Shown here one piece after another: positions 8,546 to 15,884 of a DNA stretch of 61,200 nt. Position numbers and translations under genes: made by a program. This DNA is from Bacteroidota bacterium (GTDB lineage Bacteria; Bacteroidota; Bacteroidia; Flavobacteriales_D; Crocinitomicaceae). Position 1 is the first letter of the stretch, and every line of letters starts with the position of its first letter. The stretch covers positions 1 through 61,200 of the forward strand of contig VGMY01000013.1 in NCBI GenBank assembly GCA_016866255.1, read 5' to 3'. The notes beneath the pieces were generated by a model that made no database searches, was not told the origin of the DNA, and saw only the letters and a list, made by a program, of their open reading frames with translations.

Positions 8546-9112
8546 ATGAAAAAAATTTTGATTAGAAAATTGGAAACTTTAAAATTTTATTTTGTTCCAT
8601 TAATTTTAATGCTTCTACTTTTAAGTAGTTGTTTATCAATTAAACCATCAACTACAAAGTCAGGAAAAAATTATTTTGAGACGTTTTTCGTTGGGGAAGA
8701 AGGAACACAATACTTCATTAAGCCTATTTTATTTATGGATGAAAAATCAAGCGAAAACTTGATTTTAGATATAACATTTAGGTACAGAAACGAAATAAAA
8801 GATTCCGCCACGGTAAACTTTAGCATTAAGAGCTCAACCTTATACAAAACCATTGACAGCTTAGATATTTCAAACAAGGATAATAAAATAGAAAGCGACC
8901 AACTTGTACTATTATTCAACGAAAAAAGCAAAACAGGATTTACATCAAGATATTCAACGAGGTTCAGATTAAACGAAATAAAAGAAATATTTAACAATGA
9001 TACGTGGGAAATAACTATTTATAACCAAAACAAAGTAACCAAATACAAACCTCATAAAAAAACCACTAGAGCTATTAATGCAGTTAGAGATAGGGTTTTT
9101 GTTTTAATGTAG
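8546..9112 (+). CDS. Unrecognised small lipoprotein
   Basis: The product has 188 residues. A hydrophobic segment ends in LLSSC (about residues 25-29), a lipoprotein cleavage site preceded by an unusually long charged start (MKKILIRKLETLK). The mature part is rich in beta-type alternation, polar, and ends with a basic stretch (KYKPHKKTTR). No family is recognised. It is the last gene of its interval, 34 bases before site E. Confidence 0.68.
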   Translation: MKKILIRKLETLKFYFVPLILMLLLLSSCLSIKPSTTKSGKNYFETFFVGEEGTQYFIKPILFMDEKSSENLILDITFRYRNEIKDSATVNFSIKSSTLYKTIDSLDISNKDNKIESDQLVLLFNEKSKTGFTSRYSTRFRLNEIKEIFNNDTWEITIYNQNKVTKYKPHKKTTRAINAVRDRVFVLM

Positions 9113-9146
9113 AACTGCTAAAGTGTTGAAAATTAATTTAAAACCA

Positions 9147-9283
9147 GCCCATAACAGCGTGTATGTGGCAATAGCGGGTGAAGTGGGAAATCGAAAGCCT
9201 GTGCTTCTAAAAAACTTTGTGCTAAATTGACAAGTAGGTGCTTTTAATCCGCTACTGCACATACACGCAAAACGTTATGGGAC
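9147..9283 (+). repeat. attC-like site E
   Basis: The left base is GCCCATAAC (9147-9155), one A, then the stem GCGTGTATGTG. The right side is CACATACACGC, five bases, then GTTATGGGAC (9274-9283). The outer stem is one of the best pairings in the array. The left boundary is the reverse complement of 7550-7558. The right boundary matches site F only with a one-base gap. Confidence 0.82.
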
Positions 9284-9301
9284 ATTTTAAAAAGACAATA
9301 A

Positions 9302-9682
9302 ATGAAGCCAACATTTAATAAAACTGAAATTGACGACAATGAATTATTTGAAATGGGGATATACTACATTAAACAGAAGGCACTTCAAGAAAATTTTCAA
9401 ATAATTCAATATCAAGAGCCACCTTTTGTTCCGCAATATATTCTTGAAAAGAACAACGAAACATTTTTTCTATATATCAAAGTTAAAAGAAGCCCTTATG
9501 AATTAAATGACATTTTCTCTAATGATGAAATACAAGGCTACGTTTGGAGTTGCCAAAAAAGAAATGTTAAACTGCTACTTGCGGGAATAGTATTTTCAAA
9601 TGGGACAGATTCAAAAAAACCAATTTACAAAGAAGACAAGATTGAAATTGATTTTACAGGAATATTAAATATGTTTGAATAA
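9302..9682 (+). CDS. Unrecognised small protein, possibly nuclease-like fold
   Basis: The product has 126 residues and is cytoplasmic. The pattern ILEKNNETFFLYIKVKRSP recalls the strand-ExK core of PD-(D/E)xK-like domains, followed by a helix and GYVWSCQKRNVKLLLAGIVF. I see no complete catalytic set, so this is only a hint. It starts 19 bases after the boundary of site E and is the only gene of its interval. About 70 bases of AT-rich non-coding DNA follow before site F. Confidence 0.6.
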   Translation: MKPTFNKTEIDDNELFEMGIYYIKQKALQENFQIIQYQEPPFVPQYILEKNNETFFLYIKVKRSPYELNDIFSNDEIQGYVWSCQKRNVKLLLAGIVFSNGTDSKKPIYKEDKIEIDFTGILNMFE

Positions 9683-9750
9683 ATGCAACAAAACATTGAC
9701 AGACTTTAAGAAGAAATGCGAGCAAGAACAATGAAAACAGAAATAAAAAC

Positions 9751-9890
9751 GCCCTATAACAGGCGTTTGGCTCAATGGCGAGTGACGTGGTTAATTGAAC
9801 ATTCTACCTCGCATCAACTTTTTTGGTTAAATGAAAGTTTTGTGCTCCGAAATCCGCTTCTTCGCAAAGCCGCAAAACGTTAAGGGTTAC
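9751..9890 (+). repeat. attC-like site F (last site of the array)
   Basis: The left base is GCCCTATAAC (9751-9760), one A, then GGCG. The right side is a stem ending in GCCGC, then AAAAC and GTTAAGGGTTAC (9879-9890). Internal stretches 9787-9822 and 9851-9876 are identical to site B over 36 and 26 bases. Its left boundary fits the preceding GTTATGGGAC only if one base is inserted. To its right begins chromosomal backbone with higher GC, so this is probably the oldest end of the array. Confidence 0.72.
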
Positions 9891-9951
9891 TTTGAAGCAC
9901 CCCCTTCCCTTTCAACGACAAATTGTCACGCTTTCTTCTTGGGCATAAAAA

Positions 9952-10809
9952 TTGACGCCACCCAGCGTGAAAAAACATGGATTTGATAGCGCCCTGTGGC
10001 CTTCCGCTCTTCCGGGTTTCTTGTTCGTAGTGCTTTTGTGGCTGATTCAATGGGCTCAACAACTGTTTAGTTATCCCTTTCATCGGCTTGGAATTTTACC
10101 TCAAACATTTGAGGGCTTAAAAGGAATTTTTCTGATGCCTTTTATCCACGATAAATACGATCTGTTCCACCTGATCAATAATTCAATCGCCTTTTTGCTG
10201 CTTTCAACGCTGCTCATTTACGCCTACAGAGGTTTGGCCTTATTGGTGCTCTTAATCAGTTGGCTTCTTAGCGGTTTTTTATTATGGTTGTTCGCTGAAA
10301 ACCACGGCGCTTTTCACATTGGATTGAGCAGTTTAATATACGCCTTGATTTCCTTTCTTTTTTTTTCGGGGGTCTTTCGTAGATACCTACCGCTTCAAGC
10401 AATCGCTCTGCTTGTTGTTTTTTTGTATGGAAGTACCCTATGGGGGATCTTTCCGATAGAACCTAAAATCTCGTGGGAAGGACACCTTTCCGGTTTTCTC
10501 AGCGGTATCGTTTTAGCCTTCGCTTTTAGAAACCGTTCGCCTCAAAGGCCCAAATACCAGTACGAAATCGAACAAGAAATGGGCATCGAACCCCCGGATT
10601 TGGAAGGGGAATGGTTGAAAAAAATGCAAGCGATGGAAGAAAATCAAAACCCCCTCATTATCAATTACCATTTTCTACCAAAAAACACTACTGAACAAGC
10701 TAGTCCTGAGGTCGAAAATAACCCTTCCACAGGGCCGTCCCCGGAGCAAGGAGGCTCAGATCCGACCCCAGAAACTCCACCATCACCAGCGCCGCCGTTG
10801 GAAGAGTAA
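9952..10809 (+). CDS. Rhomboid-family intramembrane serine protease
   Basis: The 285-residue protein has six hydrophobic helices. Rhomboid landmarks are present in order: HLINNS in the second helix region, the Ser-bearing GLSS (usually GASG or GxSG), and GHLSGFLSG with the catalytic His in the last helix. The final 90 residues are a soluble Pro/Glu/Ser-rich tail. There is no upstream ATG; TTG at 9952 or GTG at 9967 is the likely start. The last 110 bases overlap the 3' end of sixA on the other strand, so the low-complexity tail is partly antisense to another gene. Family members cleave membrane proteins inside the bilayer; the substrate here is unknown. Confidence 0.8.
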   Translation: MTPPSVKKHGFDSALWPSALPGFLFVVLLWLIQWAQQLFSYPFHRLGILPQTFEGLKGIFLMPFIHDKYDLFHLINNSIAFLLLSTLLIYAYRGLALLVLLISWLLSGFLLWLFAENHGAFHIGLSSLIYALISFLFFSGVFRRYLPLQAIALLVVFLYGSTLWGIFPIEPKISWEGHLSGFLSGIVLAFAFRNRSPQRPKYQYEIEQEMGIEPPDLEGEWLKKMQAMEENQNPLIINYHFLPKNTTEQASPEVENNPSTGPSPEQGGSDPTPETPPSPAPPLEE

Positions 10810-11161
10810 TTTCCTGTTCGGTTAACCAACTCACCGTTTCGGATATCCCTTCGTTGTGGCCAATGAACAAGGTGTCGTGTTTTCCATGGTGCTCAAGGAT
10901 TGATTTCCATTCCGATAGATCCGCCAGGTACAACGAATCTAAAAATACCGTTTCCACCCCGAAGCCTTTCATGGAAAATTCACAGGTTTGACGGGTGCGT
11001 AAAGCCGAAGAGCATACCACCGATGCTATGCTTAGATTTTTCAAATATTCGTTCAACGAGGCACATTGGCGTAACCCGCGAGGCGCAAGTTCCCGGTCAA
11101 AGTCCTTTCCACTGGCCGAAACTTTTTCCGTTTTCGCATGCCTCAAAAAATACCACCTCAC
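10700..11161 (-). CDS. sixA: SixA-like phosphohistidine phosphatase
   Basis: The 153-residue protein belongs to the histidine phosphatase superfamily: RHAKTE at residues 7-12 carries the phosphorylated His, and LFIGHNEG carries the second His. SixA removes phosphate from phosphohistidine proteins; other substrates are possible in Bacteroidota. The start codon is GTG overlapping the stop of the upstream tyrosine phosphatase gene (GTGA), so translation is coupled. It is the last gene of the nucleotide-sugar operon and converges with the rhomboid gene, overlapping it by 110 bases. Confidence 0.82.
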   Translation of the reverse strand: MRWYFLRHAKTEKVSASGKDFDRELAPRGLRQCASLNEYLKNLSIASVVCSSALRTRQTCEFSMKGFGVETVFLDSLYLADLSEWKSILEHHGKHDTLFIGHNEGISETVSWLTEQEITLPTAALVMVEFLGSDLSLLAPGTALWKGYFRPQD

Positions 11162-11913
11162 AGCCCTTGATTTTTCACCAAACGTTTCCCTAATTCAGCT
11201 AAATAAGGCATCGAAAGATGGTCTTCCAAGAGCTGTAAATGCTGGATTCGGTGCGCATCGGTGCCCACAAAATCAAAGAGGCAATCGTCCACCATACGCT
11301 CCGCTTGTTTTCGAATCTCCGGACCGTAATGCCCCGTTAGAGAAAGTAAATTCATTTGAACGTTTACACCTATTTTACGGTACTGGTCGGCTATTTCGGG
11401 CCTACCGTGAAAGTACACATAGCGTTCAAAATGGGCCAATACCGGTACATAACCCTTGTCCAATACCCGTTTAAAGGCCTCTTCTTCAAACACGGGTGGA
11501 GTGGTAAAACTAAACTCCATCAATACGTGCCTCTCTTGACCAAAACAAAGCAGTTCCCGTTGTTGAAGGCGCTCCAAAAAAGTATCGTCCAAAAAGTACT
11601 CTGCCCCTAACTCCACTTCGATGCCTATATTCGAACGCTCTTTTTCTTCCTGCAAGTGGTCGAAAACCTGACGAAGCTTTTCCTCTGAGTTCGGATAAAT
11701 GTCCATTTTGATATGAGGCGTGGTGATGCACTTCTTGTAGCCTAAGGCTTGCATTTTTTGCAACAACTGAAGGCTGTCGTCCAAGGTTTGGGCACCGTCA
11801 TCTACTCCAGGAAGAAAATGGCTGTGCATATCGCAATGGAAAACGCCAAGTTGCAAAAATTCGCGGTCCCTTCCTTTTTTATCCTTGGCAAATAACCCCG
11901 AAAACCACGACAT
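11158..11913 (-). CDS. CpsB/YwqE-type tyrosine-protein phosphatase (PHP fold)
   Basis: The 251-residue protein carries the PHP metal-binding signature DMHSHFLPGVDDGA near residues 29-42, then TTPH, and a later FVGTDAHR near the end. These supply the metal ligands of the CpsB/YwqE phosphatases, which dephosphorylate the tyrosine kinase of the Wzy-dependent capsule or exopolysaccharide assembly complex. Its place directly after rfbB (TAATG, one-base overlap) in an operon of sugar-nucleotide genes fits that role. The kinase (Wzc type) is not in the window. Confidence 0.88.
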   Translation of the reverse strand: MSWFSGLFAKDKKGRDREFLQLGVFHCDMHSHFLPGVDDGAQTLDDSLQLLQKMQALGYKKCITTPHIKMDIYPNSEEKLRQVFDHLQEEKERSNIGIEVELGAEYFLDDTFLERLQQRELLCFGQERHVLMEFSFTTPPVFEEEAFKRVLDKGYVPVLAHFERYVYFHGRPEIADQYRKIGVNVQMNLLSLTGHYGPEIRKQAERMVDDCLFDFVGTDAHRIQHLQLLEDHLSMPYLAELGKRLVKNQGL

Positions 11914-12968
11914 TACTTGTAAAACTTTTGATAATAGGCCTGATAGGCACCTGAGGTAACCTGTTCAACCCATTCAGGGTGCCTTAAATACCACTCTACC
12001 GTCCTCTCCAAACCCTCCTCAAAACGAAGCGATGGCTTCCAGCCCAATTCCTCCGTTAATTTTCGAGCATCGATGGCATAACGGTAATCATGACCCGCAC
12101 GGTCTTTGACAAAATGAATTAAAGCCCGCGATGAACCCTCTGGTTTTCCGAGTTTTCGATCCATGAGGTCGCACAAATAATGGACTAAATCGAGGTTGGT
12201 CCATTCGTTCAATCCGCCCACATTGTAAGATTCTCCTAATTTTCCTTTGTGGAAAATAACATCAATGGCCGATGCATGGTCTTCTACCCATAACCAATCC
12301 CGGATATTGCTCCCATTGCCGTAAACAGGTAAGGGTTTTTCGTTCAATAGGTTGTGAATCATTAATGGAATGAGTTTTTCCGGAAAATGATGACTTCCGT
12401 AATTGTTCGAACAATTCGATATTTTTACGGGGAGGCCATAGGTATGATAATATGCCCTAACAAAATGATCAGAACTGGCCTTGGAAGCGGAATACGGACT
12501 TCTCGGATCGTAGGGCGTGGCCTCGGTGAAAAATCCCGTGTCTCCTAAACTGCCGTATACTTCATCGGTAGAAACATGATGAAAGACTCGGTTTTCAAAG
12601 GAATCCAACCAAAAGGACCGCGCGACCTCTAATAAGTTGACCGTTCCCACCACATTGGTAAACACAAATTCCAAAGGACCATCGATGGAGCGGTCTACAT
12701 GCGACTCCGCGGCTAAATGAATCACGTCGGTAATCGCATGGCGTTGAAATACGTTTCTGATGCCCTCCAAGGATTGAACATCAATTTTTTCAAAGCGGTA
12801 ATTGGATGCCTCTTTTACATCGGACAAATTCTCTAAATTGCCGGCATAAGTAAGCTTATCAAGGTTAACAATAAGGTAAGCGGGATAATGCTTTACCAAC
12901 CTGCGAACCAAATGAGATCCGATAAATCCAGCACCTCCTGTTACAAGGATACGTTTTTGAAATTCCAT
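11913..12968 (-). CDS. rfbB: dTDP-glucose 4,6-dehydratase
   Basis: This 351-residue extended short-chain dehydrogenase has the NAD site TGGAGFIGSHL at residues 10-20, the RmlB-type signature LDKLTYAGNLENL, the catalytic YSASKA and STDEVYG. It converts dTDP-glucose to dTDP-4-keto-6-deoxyglucose, the branch point to rhamnose and other deoxy sugars. The usual companions rmlA, rmlC and rmlD are absent here, so the product must be used by genes elsewhere. It is coupled by one-base overlaps to the genes on both sides. Confidence 0.92.
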   Translation of the reverse strand: MEFQKRILVTGGAGFIGSHLVRRLVKHYPAYLIVNLDKLTYAGNLENLSDVKEASNYRFEKIDVQSLEGIRNVFQRHAITDVIHLAAESHVDRSIDGPLEFVFTNVVGTVNLLEVARSFWLDSFENRVFHHVSTDEVYGSLGDTGFFTEATPYDPRSPYSASKASSDHFVRAYYHTYGLPVKISNCSNNYGSHHFPEKLIPLMIHNLLNEKPLPVYGNGSNIRDWLWVEDHASAIDVIFHKGKLGESYNVGGLNEWTNLDLVHYLCDLMDRKLGKPEGSSRALIHFVKDRAGHDYRYAIDARKLTEELGWKPSLRFEEGLERTVEWYLRHPEWVEQVTSGAYQAYYQKFYK

Positions 12969-14272
12969 TACAAACTCCAGTATTCTAAACGGTTAATTTT
13001 GCCTTTATAAATCCCTTTTACATCAATAAACACTCCATGCCCGTTGGTCATTTGCGAGGAAAAATAAGGCTCGCTCAACTCGGCATACTCACGGTGGTTA
13101 ACGGCTACGATAATGGCGTCGTAATTACCTGCTGGTTTAGGAATCAAAGGCATGCCATATTCCATCTGCATTTGCTCCGTGCAGGCGTGAGGGTCAACGA
13201 GGTCCACCGCCATTTGATACGATTTTAATTCATGGACAATATCGATGACCTTGGAATTTCGGATATCGCTTACATCCTCCTTAAAAGTTACTCCCATGAT
13301 CAATGCCTTGGATTGTTGAATCACTTTCCCCTGGGCGATCACTTTTTTTACCGTTTGCTTGGCAATGTAGAAACCCATGGAATCGTTAACATACCTACCG
13401 CTCGTAATTACTTTGGAATGATAGCCCGCCTGTAAGGCGCGGTGCGTTAAATAATAAGGGTCTACTCCAATGCAGTGTCCTCCAACCAAACCGGGAGTAA
13501 ATTTGAGGAAATTCCATTTGGTGCCCGCGGCCTCTAAGACATCATACGTGTTAATCTTTAGCTTGTTAAAAATAATGGACAACTCATTGATCAGCGCAAT
13601 GTTGACGTCACGTTGGGTATTTTCAATAATTTTAGCCGCCTCGGCTACTTTGATGCTTGGTGCTCGGTGTACACCAGCGACTACGACCAACTCGTATACT
13701 GCCGAAATAGTTGCTAAAGCTTCAGGCGTTGACCCGGAAACGACTTTAACCACATTTTCCAAAGTGTGTACCCTGTCTCCTGGATTGATGCGCTCGGGAG
13801 AATATCCCACACAAAAATCGGTATTAAACTTTAATCCCGATAATTCTTCCAAAATAGGGATGCATTCTTCCTCGGTACAGCCCGGATAAACTGTGGACTC
13901 AAAAACCACAAAATTGCCCTGGCTCAAAGTGGTTGCCACACCTCGAGTTGCCGAAAGTAAAGGACCAAGGTCGGGAAGGTTGGCCTCATCTATGGGGGTT
14001 GGCACGGCAATGATATAAAAACCCGCGTCCTTTAAATCGTCAATATTGCTCGTAAATTGAACGTTGCAATTCTTAAAAGCATTCTCGCCAAGTTCATTAC
14101 TTGGATCGATGCCTTTTTTCATCATTTCAATGCGTTCTTGGCTGATATCAAAACCCACAACTTTGACTTTTCGCGCGAAAGCCAGTGCAATGGGTAGGCC
14201 AACATAACCTAAACCGATTACTGCGAGCGTTTCCTCTTCCCTTACGAGTCGGTTAAAAAAATCTTGGTTCAT
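12968..14272 (-). CDS. wbpA: UDP-N-acetyl sugar 6-dehydrogenase (WbpA/TviB type)
   Basis: The 434-residue nucleotide-sugar dehydrogenase has NAD site VIGLGYVGLP at residues 19-28, ESTVYPGCTEE, the conserved SPERINPGD, and the catalytic Cys in GLVGGHCIGVDPYYL. The SPER...PG and GGHCIGVDP wording is that of the WbpA/WbpO/TviB branch, which oxidises UDP-GlcNAc or UDP-GalNAc at C6, rather than UDP-glucose dehydrogenase, which is a separate gene here (16873-18171). Neighbours wbpB, wbpD and wbpE point to the UDP-GlcNAc(3NAc)A pathway. Its start overlaps the wbpB stop by four bases. Confidence 0.85.
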   Translation of the reverse strand: MNQDFFNRLVREEETLAVIGLGYVGLPIALAFARKVKVVGFDISQERIEMMKKGIDPSNELGENAFKNCNVQFTSNIDDLKDAGFYIIAVPTPIDEANLPDLGPLLSATRGVATTLSQGNFVVFESTVYPGCTEEECIPILEELSGLKFNTDFCVGYSPERINPGDRVHTLENVVKVVSGSTPEALATISAVYELVVVAGVHRAPSIKVAEAAKIIENTQRDVNIALINELSIIFNKLKINTYDVLEAAGTKWNFLKFTPGLVGGHCIGVDPYYLTHRALQAGYHSKVITSGRYVNDSMGFYIAKQTVKKVIAQGKVIQQSKALIMGVTFKEDVSDIRNSKVIDIVHELKSYQMAVDLVDPHACTEQMQMEYGMPLIPKPAGNYDAIIVAVNHREYAELSEPYFSSQMTNGHGVFIDVKGIYKGKINRLEYWSL

Positions 14273-15309
14273 GTCTTAATTTTGATAGGTGCTTGTTCGT
14301 CGCGAATCTTGTAAATGCGCTCTATGATATCAACCACTTTCAAACCTTCTAAGGCATTCGTAGTGGCTATGGTCCTTCCTTTTAAGGTATCAATTACATT
14401 TTTAATAACAAAATTGTGATTTGATGCGGAACCTTTGTACGGTCCATAGTCGTTGGCAGGATTGGACGGTTTTAACTCGGGCATCGTATAACCTTGAATG
14501 TTGCATACTTCTACTTCATTCATGTATTGGCCTCCAATTTTAACGCTGCCTTTGCTCCCAATTACAGTAAGCGAACTTTCCAGGTTTTGTAGTGCGACCG
14601 ATGTTGAATAATTGATGGTTCCCAAACCGCCGTTTAAGAATTCAAAACTCACAAAACCCGAGTCTTCAAATGCTGTACTATTTTGATGATTGAAGTCAGC
14701 AAATTTGCCATAAATTTTGTCAATGTCGCCAAATAGCCAATACATAATGTCAATAAAATGGGAAAATTGCGTAAATAAGGTTCCTCCATCAAGGTCGGGC
14801 GTTCCCTTCCAACCTCCTTGTTTATAGTAACGTTCGTCGCGATTCCAATAACAATTAACTTGAACCATGTAAATTTCTCCGAGAATCCCCTTACTTACGA
14901 CCTCTTTGAACCACTCCGATGGGGGGGAATAACGATTCTGCATTACGCAAAATACCTGTCGGTTCATCTGCAATGCTGTATAAATAATCTTTTCGCAGCT
15001 TTCTTTGGTGAGCCCCATGGGTTTTTCGACTACAACATGTTTTCCCGCTTTCAACGCCATGATGGCTTGTTCCGCATGTAGGCCATTGGGGGAACAAATA
15101 GAAACCACATCGAATTCAAGATCGCAAGCCAATAGTTGTTCAATAGAACCTAGGTGGGGAACATTAAACTCAGCTGTTTGACAGTCCTCCTCGGTGCGAA
15201 CATCGCAAAAGGCAACAAGGGTTGCTTCAGCATCTCGCGAAATCATTTCCGCATGACGTTTACCAATATGCCCGGCGCCAACAATGGCGAATTTTATGGT
15301 TTCATTCAT
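14269..15309 (-). CDS. wbpB: Gfo/Idh/MocA oxidoreductase, WbpB-like 3-dehydrogenase
   Basis: The 346-residue protein has the Rossmann start IVGAGHIGKRHAEM, then the EKPMGLT signature of Gfo/Idh/MocA enzymes and a GGTLFTQFSHFIDI segment containing the expected His. WbpB oxidises C3 of UDP-GlcNAcA so that the aminotransferase WbpE can act; the two enzymes work together and recycle NAD with 2-oxoglutarate in characterised systems. Assignment rests on family plus position between wbpA and wbpD; other sugar 3-dehydrogenases share the fold. Confidence 0.78.
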   Translation of the reverse strand: MNETIKFAIVGAGHIGKRHAEMISRDAEATLVAFCDVRTEEDCQTAEFNVPHLGSIEQLLACDLEFDVVSICSPNGLHAEQAIMALKAGKHVVVEKPMGLTKESCEKIIYTALQMNRQVFCVMQNRYSPPSEWFKEVVSKGILGEIYMVQVNCYWNRDERYYKQGGWKGTPDLDGGTLFTQFSHFIDIMYWLFGDIDKIYGKFADFNHQNSTAFEDSGFVSFEFLNGGLGTINYSTSVALQNLESSLTVIGSKGSVKIGGQYMNEVEVCNIQGYTMPELKPSNPANDYGPYKGSASNHNFVIKNVIDTLKGRTIATTNALEGLKVVDIIERIYKIRDEQAPIKIKT

Positions 15310-15884
15310 TAGGAAATTCGTATGACCTGATTATTAACTAATTGATATTCCTGTCCAGATTCCGCACAAAAAGCCCGATTTTCGGCATTAAAATCTAAGC
15401 GATGACCGTATTCACTCACCCAACCTATTCGTTTAGCCGGGTTTCCAACGACCAAGGCATAATTATCAACAGATTTAGTAATCACTGCACCTGCGCCAAC
15501 GAGCGCAAACCGACCGATGGTATTACCGCAGATAACCGTGGCATTTGCCCCGATACTTGCGCCCTCCTTAACCAATGTAGCAACATATTGGTCACGGCGA
15601 ACCACATGACTTCGCGGATTAATAATATTGGTAAATACCATGGAAGGACCGAGAAAAACATGGTCCTCACAAATCACTCCGGCGTAGATGGAAACATTAT
15701 TTTGCACCTTGACATTTTTTCCCAAAATAACTCCCGGCGAAACCACCACATTTTGACCCAGATTACACCCATCGCCTAAAACGCTTCCCGACATGAGGTG
15801 CGAAAAATGCCATATTTTGCAGCCCTTGCCTATGGTACATCCTTCATCGATGATCGCAGTTTCATGGGCGAAATATTCCATCAT
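15309..15884 (-). CDS. wbpD: WbpD-like UDP-sugar N-acetyltransferase
   Basis: This 191-residue left-handed beta-helix protein is built of hexapeptide repeats ([30 protein letters not shown] and others). The IWHFSHL and [11 protein letters not shown] segments are typical of the WbpD/WlbB branch, which uses acetyl-CoA to acetylate the 3-amino group of UDP-GlcNAc(3N)A. It overlaps the downstream wbpB by one base and the upstream decarboxylase gene by four, so it is translated as part of one operon. Confidence 0.85.
   Translation of the reverse strand: MMEYFAHETAIIDEGCTIGKGCKIWHFSHLMSGSVLGDGCNLGQNVVVSPGVILGKNVKVQNNVSIYAGVICEDHVFLGPSMVFTNIINPRSHVVRRDQYVATLVKEGASIGANATVICGNTIGRFALVGAGAVITKSVDNYALVVGNPAKRIGWVSEYGHRLDFNAENRAFCAESGQEYQLVNNQVIRIS

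Larger units (their letters stand above)
1..9890 (+). mobile_element. Integron-like gene cassette array (no integrase in window)
   Basis: This region holds eight rightward genes in five intervals bounded by six attC-like palindromes. Each palindrome has TAAC at its left base and GTTA at its right base, as in integron attC sites (R'' ...AAC, R' GTT...). Intervals 1 to 4 begin and end with interval-specific inverted repeats of 9-10 bases (124-132/5882-5890, 6009-6018/6637-6646, 6712-6721/7421-7430, 7550-7558/9147-9155). That is what excision at GTTA and re-insertion of circular cassettes would leave. The region is AT-richer than the DNA from 9952 on and lacks housekeeping genes. No integrase or recombinase gene is present; by integron logic it would lie left of base 1 or elsewhere in the genome. 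That these are live integron cassettes is inference; the palindromes and matched ends are seen directly. Confidence 0.72.

Noticed and set aside
9274..9760. Perfect end repeats for the fifth interval
   Set aside because: GTTATGGGAC and GCCCTATAAC match only with a one-base gap, so I did not count this interval as supporting evidence.
5917..9876. Direct repeats that might be a CRISPR array or insertion-sequence ends
   Set aside because: Only two near-identical copies exist, 3.9 kb apart, each inside a larger palindrome. There is no regular spacing, spacer set or transposase.
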